A DNA stretch of 64,000 nt, taken from assembly GCF_000473265.1 (NCBI RefSeq), contig NZ_KI421511.1, positions 1,911,731 through 1,975,730 of the forward strand. The letters run 5' to 3'. This document shows, piece after piece, positions 1 through 8,793 of this stretch. Both the position numbers and the translations under genes were made by a program. The DNA is from Amycolatopsis thermoflava N1165 (GTDB lineage Bacteria; Actinomycetota; Actinomycetes; Mycobacteriales; Pseudonocardiaceae). Position 1 is the stretch's first letter. The number at the start of each line of letters is the position of its first letter. The notes beneath the pieces were generated by a model. The model did not search any database. It saw only the letters and a list, made by a program, of their open reading frames with translations, and was not told the DNA's origin.

Positions 1-607
1 ACAGAAGCGCTCGGACTCTGGTGTGAAAAACGTATCCAAGCTGTCCGCCCCGGCGAGGGCGAGGTGATGACCCTGAGCACCACCTCGCAGCTCATGAACG
101 ACTACTACACCCGGGACAGCGATGACCCTGACCAACCTTCGTCAAGGCCGACCAGTGGCGTTCCAGCCGAAGTACTGGAGGCGCTGACCAACGTAATGGA
201 ACAACGACCCGGTCATTGGCACTCTCTCACCGTCGAGGCGTTGTCCGTACCCCCGACTCGGTGGTCGCCATTGGTAAAGGCACTCAAGACCGCACGAGCG
301 GAGAGACAGTCCCGAAAGGGACGCAAGCACGTCCGGCGGGCATCGACAGGTCTTCGCCTAACAGACAACCTCACCGTATGCATTGTCGACGACAACAATG
401 CTCGCGCTCTAGGAGAGGAACGCCCTGACCTCCTGGCCATCTCCGTATCGCCTCCAGACGGCCTTCGCCACCCGCAAGACGGTGCGTGAGGAGTGGGACG
501 CAGACTTGCTTGCGGTACGGGAGTTGTGGCAACACCGCTGCGCACGTCGCGCCAAATTTCACGCACGATCCTGGACAAAACGCCTGCGTCTCACTTGGAA
601 TACTTGA
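1..607 (+). pseudogene. Left-edge gene remnant, unrecognised
   Basis: A reading frame is open from base 1 and runs to a TGA at 487-489, so its true start lies outside the window. Internal GTG (64) and ATG (67) codons could serve as starts but have no clear ribosome-binding site. A second, overlapping frame (413-607) reads as plausible protein, with YRLQTAFATRKTVREEW and then an Arg/Lys-rich C-terminus. This suggests one gene broken by a frameshift near 430-446. I recognise no domain. Its position beside an insertion-sequence remnant fits gene decay. It could also be two chance frames. Confidence 0.3.
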
Positions 608-621
608 CGAAGTTGCGCCTA

Positions 622-1288
622 GGGCGTGTCCTGTAGGGGTTGTGACCTGCGGTAGTTGATCATGACCGCGTGGTGGGTCGTGGTGAACTGACCGAGAAGA
701 CCTGGGCCCGGATCGAATCCCTGCTACCGCCGGTCGCGGAAGGGGGATGCGCCACCGGATGGATCGACGCCCTCGCCGTCGACGGGGGAAGCCCTCGGCC
801 GCTCCCGAGGTGGACTGACCAGCAAGATCCACCTCGCGGTGGACGGGCGCGGTCTGCCCATGTCGATCGTCCTCACCGCCGGGCAGGCCGGGGACAACCC
901 GCACCTGCTGCGGCTGCTGGACCAGATCAACGTCGGCCGGGACGGACCGGGCCGGCCCCGCACCCACCCGGACCGAGTGATCGCCGACAAGGCCTACTCG
1001 CATCCCTCCACCCGGGCCGCGCTGCGCCAGCGGCGGATCCCGTTCACCTGCCCCGAACGCCGCGACCAGGTCCAGCATCGCCGCGCCAAGGGCGCGGCCG
1101 GTGGCCGCCCACCCGCGTTCGACCAGGCCATCTATGCCAAGCGGAACGTCGTCGAGCGCTGCTTCAACCGGCTCAAGCAGTTTCGGGACCTGGCCACCCG
1201 CTACGCCAAACGCGCCGCCTACTACCGCGCCGAGATCATCATCGCCTCGATCGTGTTGTGGCTGCGTACAGACCTACAGGACACGGCC
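622..1288. mobile_element. IS5-family (IS427-like) insertion sequence remnant
   Basis: Terminal inverted repeats are visible. The left end at 621-636 (AGGGCGTGTCCTGTAG) and the right end at 1274-1289 (CTACAGGACACGGCCT) are reverse complements with one mismatch. TA (or CTA) flanks both ends and may be the target duplication. The element is only about 0.67 kb, shorter than usual for the IS427 group (roughly 0.8-0.9 kb), and its transposase has lost an internal segment. It is therefore probably immobile unless a related element supplies transposase in trans. Confidence 0.8.
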
Positions 1289-1291
1289 TAA
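670..1291 (+). pseudogene. IS5-family transposase, internally deleted and frameshifted
   Basis: The N-terminus (about 20 residues, GELTEKTWARIESLLPP) is the typical start of IS5-group transposases. It is followed by a junction, and the family sequence resumes in another frame from about 785 with GRSRGGLTSKIHLAVDGRG. That frame continues through the DDE-domain remainder (IADKAYSHPSTR, then RNVVERCFNRLKQFRDLATRY) to a TAA at 1289-1291. The middle of the protein, including the helix-turn-helix region and the first catalytic Asp, is missing. The two halves are out of frame, so no active transposase can be made. Confidence 0.8.
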
Positions 1292-1790
1292 GCCGGTAAG
1301 CCGGACCGCGGAGGCTGTCCTTTCCATCAGCGACAGGTCAAGCGGTCGTCTCGACACAACCAACAGACTCGCCGCGCTCCCACACATACGGCTCGAACGA
1401 GCTGGACAAGGCACTGAAAATTACGCCGCAGTTCGTCATCGCGCCGCCGACAGCCCCACCGGTCGGCCAGGACGGTCATCGCGGCACGGTCGGGTGCCAA
1501 GCGCGGAGACAATCGAGCTTCTTGGTTCGCGGGGCGGTCACCGTGCCTGTACGCCACCTCCGCCTGCGGGGTGCTTCGCCTGGTCTGATGGCCACGGTGA
1601 CGGTCAGCGCACTTCCCATGAGTGCGATGCCGCGCGGCCCGTTCCCGGTCTCGTCCTCGCCGATGCTGCCTGGCAGCTGAACTCCGCAGCGCAGGTCCGC
1701 ATTCGCCGCTTCGTGGCCGGCACGTGTCTGTGAGACGGATCGCAGATACTACTATGTCCAACAGTTTGATGCCCTACTAATCTTCGAGGC
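1292..1790. other. About 500 bp without a recognisable gene
   Basis: Open frames exist on both strands (for example minus 1327-1761), but none has a family motif, a good ribosome-binding site or the codon texture of the neighbouring genes. The stretch separates the IS remnant from the acyl-CoA operon and must contain its promoter. A TACTAT (1750-1755) and a TACTAA (1775-1780) are possible -10 boxes, but I see no convincing -35 for either. Confidence 0.4.
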
Positions 1791-2657
1791 ATGGACATCT
1801 CGAAGGTGGGCGTGGTCGGCGGTGGCCTGATGGGGTCGGGCATCGCCGAGGTGTGTGCGCGGGCTGGACTCGACGTGGTCGTCGCGGAGGTCGGTGAAGC
1901 GGCTCTGGCCGCGGCGCGGGAGCGCATCGGCAAGTCGCTGGACCGCGCGGTGCGAGCCGGGAAGCTGTCGGCGGCCGACGGTGCCTCGGCGAGTGCTCGC
2001 CTGTCTTACACGATCGACCTGGACGAGTTCGCCGACCGGGACCTCGTCATCGAGGCGGTCGCCGAGGACGAGACCATCAAGACCGGACTGTTCGCCAGGC
2101 TGGACAAGGTCGTCACCCGGCCGGACGCCGTTCTCGCCTCCAACACTTCGTCGATCCCGATCATGAAATTGGGCATGGCGACGAGCCGGCCGGAGCAGGT
2201 CATCGGCATCCACTTCTTCAACCCGGTGCCGGTGCTGCCGCTGGCCGAGCTGATCCCGTCCCTGCTCACCGCGGACCAGACGACGGAACGCGCCGCGGCC
2301 TTCGCCACCGGCGCGTTGGGCAAGACGGTCGTGCGCGCTCAGGACCGGGCCGGCTTCGTGGTCAACGCCCTGCTGGTCCCCTACCTGCTGTCCGCCATCC
2401 GCATGCTGGAGTCCGGGTTCGCCGCCGCCGAGGACATCGACAACGGCATGGTCCACGGCTGCGCCCACCCGATGGGCCCGCTGCGTCTGGCCGACCTGAT
2501 CGGGCTGGAGACACTCAAAGCGGTGGCCGACTCCCTCTATGAGGAGTTCAAGGAGCCGCTCTACGCCGCGCCACCGCTGTTGCTGCGCATGGTCGACGCG
2601 GGCCTGTACGGGAAGAAATCCGGCCGTGGCTTCTACGACTACGGGAAGGGCGTCTGA
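1791..2657 (+). CDS. 3-hydroxyacyl-CoA (3-hydroxybutyryl-CoA) dehydrogenase
   Basis: A 288-residue NAD-dependent dehydrogenase that oxidises a 3-hydroxyacyl-CoA to the 3-oxo form in beta-oxidation. The N-terminal Rossmann fold has the GGGLMGSGIA dinucleotide loop (about residues 10-19). Catalytic His141 lies in GIHFFNPVPV with its partner Glu153, and the C-terminal dimerisation domain ends in KKSGRGFYDY. The length is that of single-domain FadB2/Hbd proteins. The ATG at 1791 has only a weak upstream GAGG, so the message may be leaderless. It is first in a four-gene operon, and its TGA overlaps the next ATG (TGATG). The substrate chain length cannot be read from sequence. Confidence 0.88.
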   Translation: MDISKVGVVGGGLMGSGIAEVCARAGLDVVVAEVGEAALAAARERIGKSLDRAVRAGKLSAADGASASARLSYTIDLDEFADRDLVIEAVAEDETIKTGLFARLDKVVTRPDAVLASNTSSIPIMKLGMATSRPEQVIGIHFFNPVPVLPLAELIPSLLTADQTTERAAAFATGALGKTVVRAQDRAGFVVNALLVPYLLSAIRMLESGFAAAEDIDNGMVHGCAHPMGPLRLADLIGLETLKAVADSLYEEFKEPLYAAPPLLLRMVDAGLYGKKSGRGFYDYGKGV

Positions 2658-3799
2658 TGTACCGGCTGGCCGAGGAGCACGAGGAGCTGCGTGCTGCCGT
2701 GCGTGCGCTGGCAGAGAAGGAGATCGCACCTTACGCCGCCGAGGTGGATGAACAGGAGCGGTACCCGGTCGAGGCTCTGCGGGCGCTGAACGCCTCGGGT
2801 TTCAACGCGGTGCACATTCCGGACGAGTACGAGGGTCAGGGCGCGGACGCGATCGCGGCGTGCATCGTGATCGAGGAGGTCGCGCGGGTCGACGCGTCGG
2901 CGTCGCTGATCCCGGCGGTGAACAAGCTGGGGACGCAGCCGATCATCCTGTCGGCGTCGGACGAGCTGAAGAAGCTGGTGCTGCCGGAGATCGCGGCCGG
3001 TGCGACGGCGTCGTACGGGTTGTCGGAGCGGGAGGCCGGTTCGGACACCGCGTCGATGCGCACGCGGGCCCGGCTGGACGGTGACCACTGGGTGCTGAAC
3101 GGGACGAAGGCGTGGATCACCAACGCCGGCGAGTCCACGTGGTACACGGTGATGGCGGTGACCGACCCGGACGCGCCGAAGAAGTCGAACGGCATTTCGG
3201 CGTTCGTGGTGCACAAGGACGACCCGGGCTTCTCGGTCGGCCCCAAGGAGCGCAAGCTGGGCATCAAGGGGTCGCCGACGCGGGAGATCTACTTCGAGAA
3301 CTGCACGATCCCGGCGGACCGGATCATCGGCGAGCCCGGCACCGGGCTCAAGACGGCGCTGCGCACGCTCGACCACACCCGGCCGACGATCGGGGCGCAG
3401 GCGCTGGGCATCGCGCAGGGCGCGCTCGACGCGGCGGTCGCGTACGTGAAGGAGCGCAAGCAGTTCGGCAAGGCGATCGGCGAGTTCCAGGGCGTGCAGT
3501 TCATGCTGGCGGACATGGGCACGAAGATCGAGGCCGCCCGGCACCTCGTGTACGCCTCCGCGGCAGCCACCGAGCGCGGCGACGCGCGTGCCGGATTCAT
3601 GGCCTCGGCGGCGAAGTCCTACGCCTCGGACGTGGCGATGTCGGTGACCACGGACGCCGTGCAGCTCTTCGGCGGCGCCGGCTACACCCGCGACTTCCCG
3701 GTGGAACGCATGATGCGCGACGCGAAGATCACGCAGATCTACGAGGGCACGAACCAGATCCAGCGCATCGTGATGGCGCGGGCCCTGCTGGCACGATGA
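2657..3799 (+). CDS. Acyl-CoA dehydrogenase (FadE25/short-chain type)
   Basis: A 380-residue FAD enzyme that introduces the alpha-beta double bond into an acyl-CoA. It has the standard N-terminal helical, middle beta and C-terminal helical domains. Recognisable motifs are YGLSEREAGSD (flavin/substrate contacts), WITNAGE, RKQFGKAIGEFQ and QIYEGTNQIQR, whose Glu363 is the catalytic base of short/branched-chain family members. It resembles mycobacterial FadE25 and isobutyryl/short-chain dehydrogenases. It is coupled to the upstream dehydrogenase (1-nt overlap) and to the downstream hydrolase (ATGA). With that neighbour, a valine/isobutyryl-CoA role is plausible but inferred. Confidence 0.88.
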   Translation: MYRLAEEHEELRAAVRALAEKEIAPYAAEVDEQERYPVEALRALNASGFNAVHIPDEYEGQGADAIAACIVIEEVARVDASASLIPAVNKLGTQPIILSASDELKKLVLPEIAAGATASYGLSEREAGSDTASMRTRARLDGDHWVLNGTKAWITNAGESTWYTVMAVTDPDAPKKSNGISAFVVHKDDPGFSVGPKERKLGIKGSPTREIYFENCTIPADRIIGEPGTGLKTALRTLDHTRPTIGAQALGIAQGALDAAVAYVKERKQFGKAIGEFQGVQFMLADMGTKIEAARHLVYASAAATERGDARAGFMASAAKSYASDVAMSVTTDAVQLFGGAGYTRDFPVERMMRDAKITQIYEGTNQIQRIVMARALLAR

Positions 3800-4836
3800 C
3801 ACCGGAAGTCCTCATCACGACCCGGAACGGCGTCGGCTGGATCACGCTCAACCGGCCTCGTGCGCTCAACGCCCTCACCCACGCCATGGTCCGGGCGATC
3901 GACGCCGCCCTCACCCGGTGGGAGTACGACGACACCGTGCGGACCGTCGTGATCGACGGCGCCGGCGAGCGCGGATTGTGCGCCGGCGGCGACATCCGCT
4001 CGATCCACGACGACGCCCGCACCGGCGGCACCGCATCACCCGGCTTCTGGGCCGACGAGTACCGGCTCAACGCGCACATCGCCCGCTACCCCAAAACCTA
4101 CGTGGCGCTGATGGACGGGCTGGTGCTGGGCGGCGGGGTCGGCGTCTCCGCCCACGGATCCCTGCGGGTGGTCACCGAGCGCTCCCGGGTCGGCATGCCC
4201 GAAACCGGCATCGGGCTCACCCCTGACGTCGGCGGCACCTACCTCCTCTCCCGCGCCCCCGGCGAGCTGGGCACGCACGCCGCGCTCACCGCCGCCCACC
4301 TGTCCGGCGCCGACGCGATCCACTGCGGACTCGCTGACTTCTTCGTGCCCAGCGACCGGTTGGCGGACCTGCGTGCCGCCCTCGCCGTGCGGGAGCCGCG
4401 CGAAGCCGTGCGCATGTTCGCGCAGGCACCCCCGGACAGCGGCCTGGCCGCCGATGCGGCATGGATCGACGCCTGCTACTCCGCCGACACGGTCGAGGAG
4501 ATCCTCGACCGGCTGCACGAGGCAGGGTGCAGCGCCGTCGCCAAGGAGATCGGCGCCAAATCCCCGACCGCGCTCAAGGTCACGCTCCGCGCCCTGCGGA
4601 CAGCTCGAGCGCTGCCCAGCCTGGACGCCGCGCTCACCCAGGAGTACCGCATCGCCTGCGCGAGCCTGACCGCGCCGGACCTGGCCGAGGGCATCCGGGC
4701 GCAGATCATCGACAAGGACCGCGACCCGCGCTGGTCACCCGCCACGCTCGGCGAGGTCACCCCGGCCCTGGTCGACAGGTTCTTCGCCCCGCCGGCACAC
4801 GGCGACCTCTCCCTACTCACGCAAGGAAACCGATGA
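3796..4836 (+). CDS. 3-hydroxyisobutyryl-CoA hydrolase (crotonase family)
   Basis: A 346-residue crotonase-superfamily protein. The length and the C-terminal extension ([18 protein letters not shown], then [18 protein letters not shown]) are typical of 3-hydroxyisobutyryl-CoA hydrolases, which release free 3-hydroxyisobutyrate in valine catabolism. The oxyanion-hole segments GLCAGGDI and [10 protein letters not shown] are present, as are the Glu in VGMPETGIG and the Asp in PDVGG expected of this subgroup. The ATG at 3796 is chosen because it makes a 4-base ATGA overlap with the dehydrogenase stop. The longer frame upstream of it is only an open shadow. Confidence 0.88.
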   Translation: MTPEVLITTRNGVGWITLNRPRALNALTHAMVRAIDAALTRWEYDDTVRTVVIDGAGERGLCAGGDIRSIHDDARTGGTASPGFWADEYRLNAHIARYPKTYVALMDGLVLGGGVGVSAHGSLRVVTERSRVGMPETGIGLTPDVGGTYLLSRAPGELGTHAALTAAHLSGADAIHCGLADFFVPSDRLADLRAALAVREPREAVRMFAQAPPDSGLAADAAWIDACYSADTVEEILDRLHEAGCSAVAKEIGAKSPTALKVTLRALRTARALPSLDAALTQEYRIACASLTAPDLAEGIRAQIIDKDRDPRWSPATLGEVTPALVDRFFAPPAHGDLSLLTQGNR

Positions 4837-5606
4837 CCGACACCATCCGGGTCGACCGCGGCGACGACGGCGTCGCCCTCATCACTCTCGACCGCCCCCA
4901 CGCGCTCAACGCGCTGAACCTCGCCATGATGACCGAACTCACCACCGCCGCAGCCGAACTCGACCGCGATCCCACCATCGGGGCGATCGTGCTCACCGGC
5001 TCCGAGCGCGCGTTCGCCGCCGGCGCCGACATCAAGGAGATGCAGCCGCACAGCTTCAGCCACGTCTACGCCACCGACTGGTTCGCCGGCTGGGACACCC
5101 TGACCCGGGTCCGCACCCCGCTGATCGCGGCCGTAGCCGGCTACGCCCTCGGCGGCGGCTGTGAACTCGCCATGATCTGCGACATCCTGCTCGCCGCCGA
5201 CACCGCGAAGTTCGGCCAGCCCGAGATCACCCTCGGCATCATCCCCGGCATGGGCGGTTCCCAGCGGCTCACCCGTGCCGTCGGCAAGGCCAAGGCGATG
5301 GACCTGTGCCTCACCGGACGCACCATGAACGCCGAGGAAGCCGAACGCGCCGGCCTCGTCTCCCGCATCGTCCCCGCGGACACCCTCCTCGACGAAGCGC
5401 TGTCCGTCGCCCGCACGATCGCGGGCATGTCCAAACCCGCCGCCAAGATGGCCAAGGAAGCGGTCAACCGGTCCTTCGAGACCAGTCTGTCCGAGGGAAT
5501 CCTGTTCGAACGCCGCGTCTTCCACTCCACGTTCGCCACCCAGGACCAGAAGGAAGGCATGGCCGCCTTCATCGAGAAGCGACCACCGTCCTTCCAGGAC
5601 CGCTGA
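4833..5606 (+). CDS. Enoyl-CoA hydratase
   Basis: A 257-residue canonical crotonase that adds water across trans-2-enoyl-CoA. The oxyanion-hole loop AAGADIKEM is present. Both catalytic glutamates are there: Glu111 in [11 protein letters not shown] and Glu131 in [13 protein letters not shown]. It is close to mycobacterial EchA8 in length and motifs. The ATG at 4833 has a good ribosome-binding site (AAGGAA at 4823-4828) and overlaps the preceding stop as ATGA. It is the last gene of the operon; a strong hairpin follows eight bases after the stop. Confidence 0.9.
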   Translation: MTDTIRVDRGDDGVALITLDRPHALNALNLAMMTELTTAAAELDRDPTIGAIVLTGSERAFAAGADIKEMQPHSFSHVYATDWFAGWDTLTRVRTPLIAAVAGYALGGGCELAMICDILLAADTAKFGQPEITLGIIPGMGGSQRLTRAVGKAKAMDLCLTGRTMNAEEAERAGLVSRIVPADTLLDEALSVARTIAGMSKPAAKMAKEAVNRSFETSLSEGILFERRVFHSTFATQDQKEGMAAFIEKRPPSFQDR

Positions 5607-5613
5607 CACAACT

Positions 5614-5661
5614 CGCCGGGCGGCGGATCTGGTCCCCACGGGTCAGGCCCGCCGCCCGGCG
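5614..5661. terminator. Bidirectional hairpin between convergent operons
   Basis: A perfect 13-bp inverted repeat (CGCCGGGCGGCGG at 5614-5626 and its complement at 5649-5661) surrounds a 22-base loop. It lies exactly between the stop of the (+) enoyl-CoA hydratase and the stop of the (-) fadE33-like gene, so it can end transcription from both sides. There is no T-run, as is common in actinomycetes. Confidence 0.7.
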
Positions 5662-5675
5662 GTCGCTCCGGCCGG

Positions 5676-6752
5676 TTATCCGCTGGTGGCGTCAGGGAAT
5701 CCAGCGGGCCGGCCGAAGAGCTGTGCGCTGCCGTGCGCGCGTTTGAAGTACAGGTGGGCGTCGTGCTCCCAGGTGATCGCGATGCCGCCGTGCAGCTGGA
5801 TCATCTCCGCGGCCGCGTGTTCGAACGCCTCCGAGCAGACGGCCTTCGCGGTCGCCGCGTCCACCGGCAGATCGTCTCCGGTCAGCGCGCCGTACAGCGC
5901 CGACCGGGCGGCTTCCACGTGGACATGGACGTCGGCCATCCGGTGTTTGAGCGCCTGGAAGCCGCCGATGGGCCTGCCGAACTGGCGGCGCTGCTTGCTG
6001 TACTCCACGGTCAGTTCCAACGCCCGCGCGGCGGCCCCCACCTGTTCGGCCGCCAGCGCGACCGTGACCAGATCCCGCGCCCGGCTCAGCGCCGGCCCGT
6101 AATCTCCCAGGTCGAGACGCCGGGCCGGTGCCGCGTTCATCTCCACAGTCGCCAGCCGACGGGTGGGATCCATCGTGGTGACGTCGGCCCGGATCGCCCC
6201 ATCGACGGCGACCTCGAACAAACCCACGCCGTCGTCGGTGCGAGCGACCACGAGCAGGACGTCCGCATGGGCGGCGTCGAGGACGTAATGCGCCCGGCCG
6301 TCGACGCGGCCTTCTCGGGCACGGCACGCCGGGTGGTCCGGCGACCACGAGCCGTCCTCCCGGGACCACGCCAGAGCGGCGATCGTGCTGCCTGCGGCGA
6401 TGCCGGGCAACAATCGCCGGCACTCGTCGTCGTTCCCGGTGGCCAGGACGGCTTGACCGGACAGCACGGCCGAGCCCAGCATGGGCGACGGGGTGAGGGT
6501 CCGGCCCAGTTCCTCGAGCACCACGCAGACCTCGGCAAGCCCGGCTCCCAGGCCGCCGTGCTCCTCGGGGATGCCGAGGCCGGCCACTCCGATGTCCTCG
6601 CACAGGGTGGACCACAGCTTGTCGTCGTAGCCGAGGGGAGACTCCATCGCGGACCGGACCTCGGCCGGCCCCGACCTCTTCGCCAGCAACGCGCGAACGA
6701 CCTCTCGCAACGCGCGGGCTTCGTCGGTTTCCCTGGGATCCGTTCCGTTCAT
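5676..6752 (-). CDS. fadE33: Acyl-CoA dehydrogenase, FadE33-like (HIP pathway beta subunit)
   Basis: A 358-residue acyl-CoA dehydrogenase-like protein with degenerate catalytic features. It has the family motif YSKQRRQFGRPIGGFQALKHRMAD split across the FAD site and the C-terminal MIQLHGGIAITWEHDAHLYFKR typical of the non-catalytic partners in actinobacterial heteromeric steroid dehydrogenases. In M. tuberculosis, FadE31 pairs with FadE32 or FadE33 to form heterotetramers acting late in C/D-ring catabolism. Gene order here (fadE31-32-33) and ATGA coupling to the upstream gene support the assignment. Which of the two short subunits is FadE32 or FadE33 is inferred from order. Confidence 0.7.
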   Translation of the reverse strand: MNGTDPRETDEARALREVVRALLAKRSGPAEVRSAMESPLGYDDKLWSTLCEDIGVAGLGIPEEHGGLGAGLAEVCVVLEELGRTLTPSPMLGSAVLSGQAVLATGNDDECRRLLPGIAAGSTIAALAWSREDGSWSPDHPACRAREGRVDGRAHYVLDAAHADVLLVVARTDDGVGLFEVAVDGAIRADVTTMDPTRRLATVEMNAAPARRLDLGDYGPALSRARDLVTVALAAEQVGAAARALELTVEYSKQRRQFGRPIGGFQALKHRMADVHVHVEAARSALYGALTGDDLPVDAATAKAVCSEAFEHAAAEMIQLHGGIAITWEHDAHLYFKRAHGSAQLFGRPAGFPDATSG

Positions 6753-7666
6753 CGCCGCCCCGCTATCGTCCGAAGGATGCGCTCGCGGTGGAACGCCCCG
6801 GTGCCCCAGGCGCCGGTCAGTGCCCGGACTTTGGTCAGTCGGAGGCCGAGGTCGTGTTCGGCGGTGTAGCCGATGGCGCCGTGGACCTGCAGCGCGGTGC
6901 GGGCGGCGAGGTGGGCGGCGTCGGCGGCCTTGACCTTGGCGGCCGAGATGTCTTGTGGGCTGCCGGTGACGGCGGCGCCGTGCACCAGGGGCCGGGTGAG
7001 TTCGAGGTGGGTGGCGACGTCGGCGAGCAGGTGCTTGATCGCCTGGTATTCGCCGATCAGCCGGCCGTATTGGCTGCGTTGCTTGGCGTAGGCGACCGTG
7101 GCGTCCAGCAGCCATTGCCCGGCGCCGAGCAGCTGCGCGGCCACGGCGAGAACCCCGAGGTCGAAGGCCCTGCCGCCGGTCAGCGGGGGTGCGTCGACTC
7201 GGAAGAGCCGCCGGGTGGGGTCGATTGATCGGACCAGCTCGGGCTCGCCCACGACCTCGCCACCCACGACGACGGCGGCGATGTCGGCGTCCAGCGCGAG
7301 CGGCACCGGTACCGTCGCGAACGCTTCACCGGCGGCCAGAGGCGGCAGCCACCGCTCCGCCGCCGCCCCGGTCAGCGCGGCGGGCGCGACCGCGGCGGTT
7401 TCCACCAGTGGTCCGGGGACGGCGTGGTAGCCCAGGGCTTCGAAGGCCACCACGAGGTCGACTGGGCCGGCGCCGAGGCCGCCGTGTGCTTCGTCGATGA
7501 GCAGGGCGGGCACGCCGAGTTCGGCGAGGCCGCGCAGGAGTTTGAGCCCGGGTTCGTGCCGCCCGTCGGCCCAGGCGCGGGCGGCGCCGGGGGTGTCGGC
7601 TCCGGTGAGGTAGTCGTGCAGGCTGGTGGCGAAGTCCCGCTGTTCAGGGGAGAGCGCGAATCTCAT
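6749..7666 (-). CDS. fadE32: Acyl-CoA dehydrogenase, FadE32-like
   Basis: A 305-residue acyl-CoA dehydrogenase-like protein, shorter than the usual 380. Recognisable are the N-terminal helical domain (ALSPEQRDFATSLHDYL), AYAKQRSQYGRLIGEYQAIKH and VHGAIGYTAEHDLGLRLTK. The terminal catalytic Glu segment of single-chain enzymes is absent, as in the partner subunits of heteromeric steroid dehydrogenases. The ATG at 7666 overlaps the fadE31 stop as ATGA, and its own stop overlaps the next start in the same way. This fits equal expression of subunits that must assemble. The role is inferred from M. tuberculosis Rv3562-Rv3564. Confidence 0.72.
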   Translation of the reverse strand: MRFALSPEQRDFATSLHDYLTGADTPGAARAWADGRHEPGLKLLRGLAELGVPALLIDEAHGGLGAGPVDLVVAFEALGYHAVPGPLVETAAVAPAALTGAAAERWLPPLAAGEAFATVPVPLALDADIAAVVVGGEVVGEPELVRSIDPTRRLFRVDAPPLTGGRAFDLGVLAVAAQLLGAGQWLLDATVAYAKQRSQYGRLIGEYQAIKHLLADVATHLELTRPLVHGAAVTGSPQDISAAKVKAADAAHLAARTALQVHGAIGYTAEHDLGLRLTKVRALTGAWGTGAFHRERILRTIAGRR

Positions 7667-8793
7667 CGGCGGGCCTCCTTCGGCAGTCCCAGGAGTCGTT
7701 CGGCGATGGTGTTGCGCTGGATCTGGTCGGTGCCGCCGTAGATCGGGCCGGCCAGCGAGAACAGGTAGCCCTCCACCCAGGCCCGGTCGGTTTCGGCGTG
7801 CGGGCCGAGGATGTCGAGCGCCGTTTCGTGCAGGTCGAGGTCGAGGTGGGACCAGAACAGCTTGTTGACGCTGGATTCCGGTCCGAGCTCGCCGCCCTCG
7901 GCCAGCCGGGACACGGTGCCGAAGGTGTAGAGCTGGTAGGCGCGCGCCCCGATCCACGCGTCCGCCACCCGGTCCCGCGCCGCGGCCGGTTCCCCCGTCG
8001 AGTGCCAGAGGTCCACGAGCCGGTTCGCGGCGGCGAGGAAGCGGCCGGGGCTGCGCAGGGACAGGCCGCGTTCGTTGTTGGCGGTGGTCATCGCGACCCG
8101 CCAGCCCTGGCCCGGTTCGCCGATCACGTCCGCATCGGGCACGAACACCTGGTCCAGGAAGATCTCGGCGAACCCCGGCTCCCCGTCCAGCTGTGGGATC
8201 GGCCGCACGGTCACGCCCTCGGCGCGCAGGTCGAACATGAAGTACGTCAGTCCGCGGTGCCGCCGCTGGCCGGGGTCGGTGCGGAACAGCCCGAACGCGC
8301 GGTCGGCGAAGGCCGCGCGGGAGGACCAGGTCTTCTGCCCGGACAGCAACCACCCACCCTCGGTGCGGACCGCGCTGCTGCGCAACGCGGCGATGTCGGA
8401 CCCGGCTTCGGGTTCGGACCAGGCCTGCGCCCACACCTGCTCACCCCGGGCCATGGCCGGCAGGATCCGGTCCCGCTGCTCGGGCGTGCCGTGGGCGAAC
8501 AGGGTCGGGCCCAGCATGAAGATCCCGTTCTGGGACACCCGCCCGGGTGCCCCGGCGGCGTAGTACTCCTCCTCGAACAGCACCCACTGCAACAGCGACG
8601 CGTCCCGGCCGCCGTAGGCGCGCGGCCAGGACACCACCGACAACCGCGCGTCGGCCAGCTGCGCCTCCCACTCCCGGTGCGCCGCGAAGCCCTCCGCGGT
8701 GTCCATCGACGGGAGCGTGGGCACGTGCGCCGCCAGCCACTCCCGCACCTCGTCGCGGAACGCCGCCGACTCGGCATCGATGTCGAGGTCCAT
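7663..8793 (-). CDS. fadE31: Acyl-CoA dehydrogenase, FadE31-like
   Basis: A 376-residue protein, the same size class as M. tuberculosis FadE31 (about 377). It carries WSEPEAGSDIAALRSSA, GQKTWSSRAAFADRAF and a C-terminal IYGGTDQIQRNTIAERLLG. In this last motif the usual catalytic Glu (YEGT) is Gly, a hallmark of the FadE26/30/31 type, where the base is supplied elsewhere. It is expected to dehydrogenate a late HIP catabolite (MOODA-CoA type) together with FadE32 or FadE33. Its start overlaps the crotonase stop by one base (TGATG). Confidence 0.75.
   Translation of the reverse strand: MDLDIDAESAAFRDEVREWLAAHVPTLPSMDTAEGFAAHREWEAQLADARLSVVSWPRAYGGRDASLLQWVLFEEEYYAAGAPGRVSQNGIFMLGPTLFAHGTPEQRDRILPAMARGEQVWAQAWSEPEAGSDIAALRSSAVRTEGGWLLSGQKTWSSRAAFADRAFGLFRTDPGQRRHRGLTYFMFDLRAEGVTVRPIPQLDGEPGFAEIFLDQVFVPDADVIGEPGQGWRVAMTTANNERGLSLRSPGRFLAAANRLVDLWHSTGEPAAARDRVADAWIGARAYQLYTFGTVSRLAEGGELGPESSVNKLFWSHLDLDLHETALDILGPHAETDRAWVEGYLFSLAGPIYGGTDQIQRNTIAERLLGLPKEARR

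Noticed and set aside
1327..1761. Minus-strand gene downstream of the IS remnant
   Set aside because: No motif, no ribosome-binding site, Arg-rich composition typical of a chance high-GC frame.
5614..5661. Repeat unit of a CRISPR or attachment site
   Set aside because: A single inverted repeat between convergent stops; no second copy, spacers or integrase nearby. A terminator explains it.
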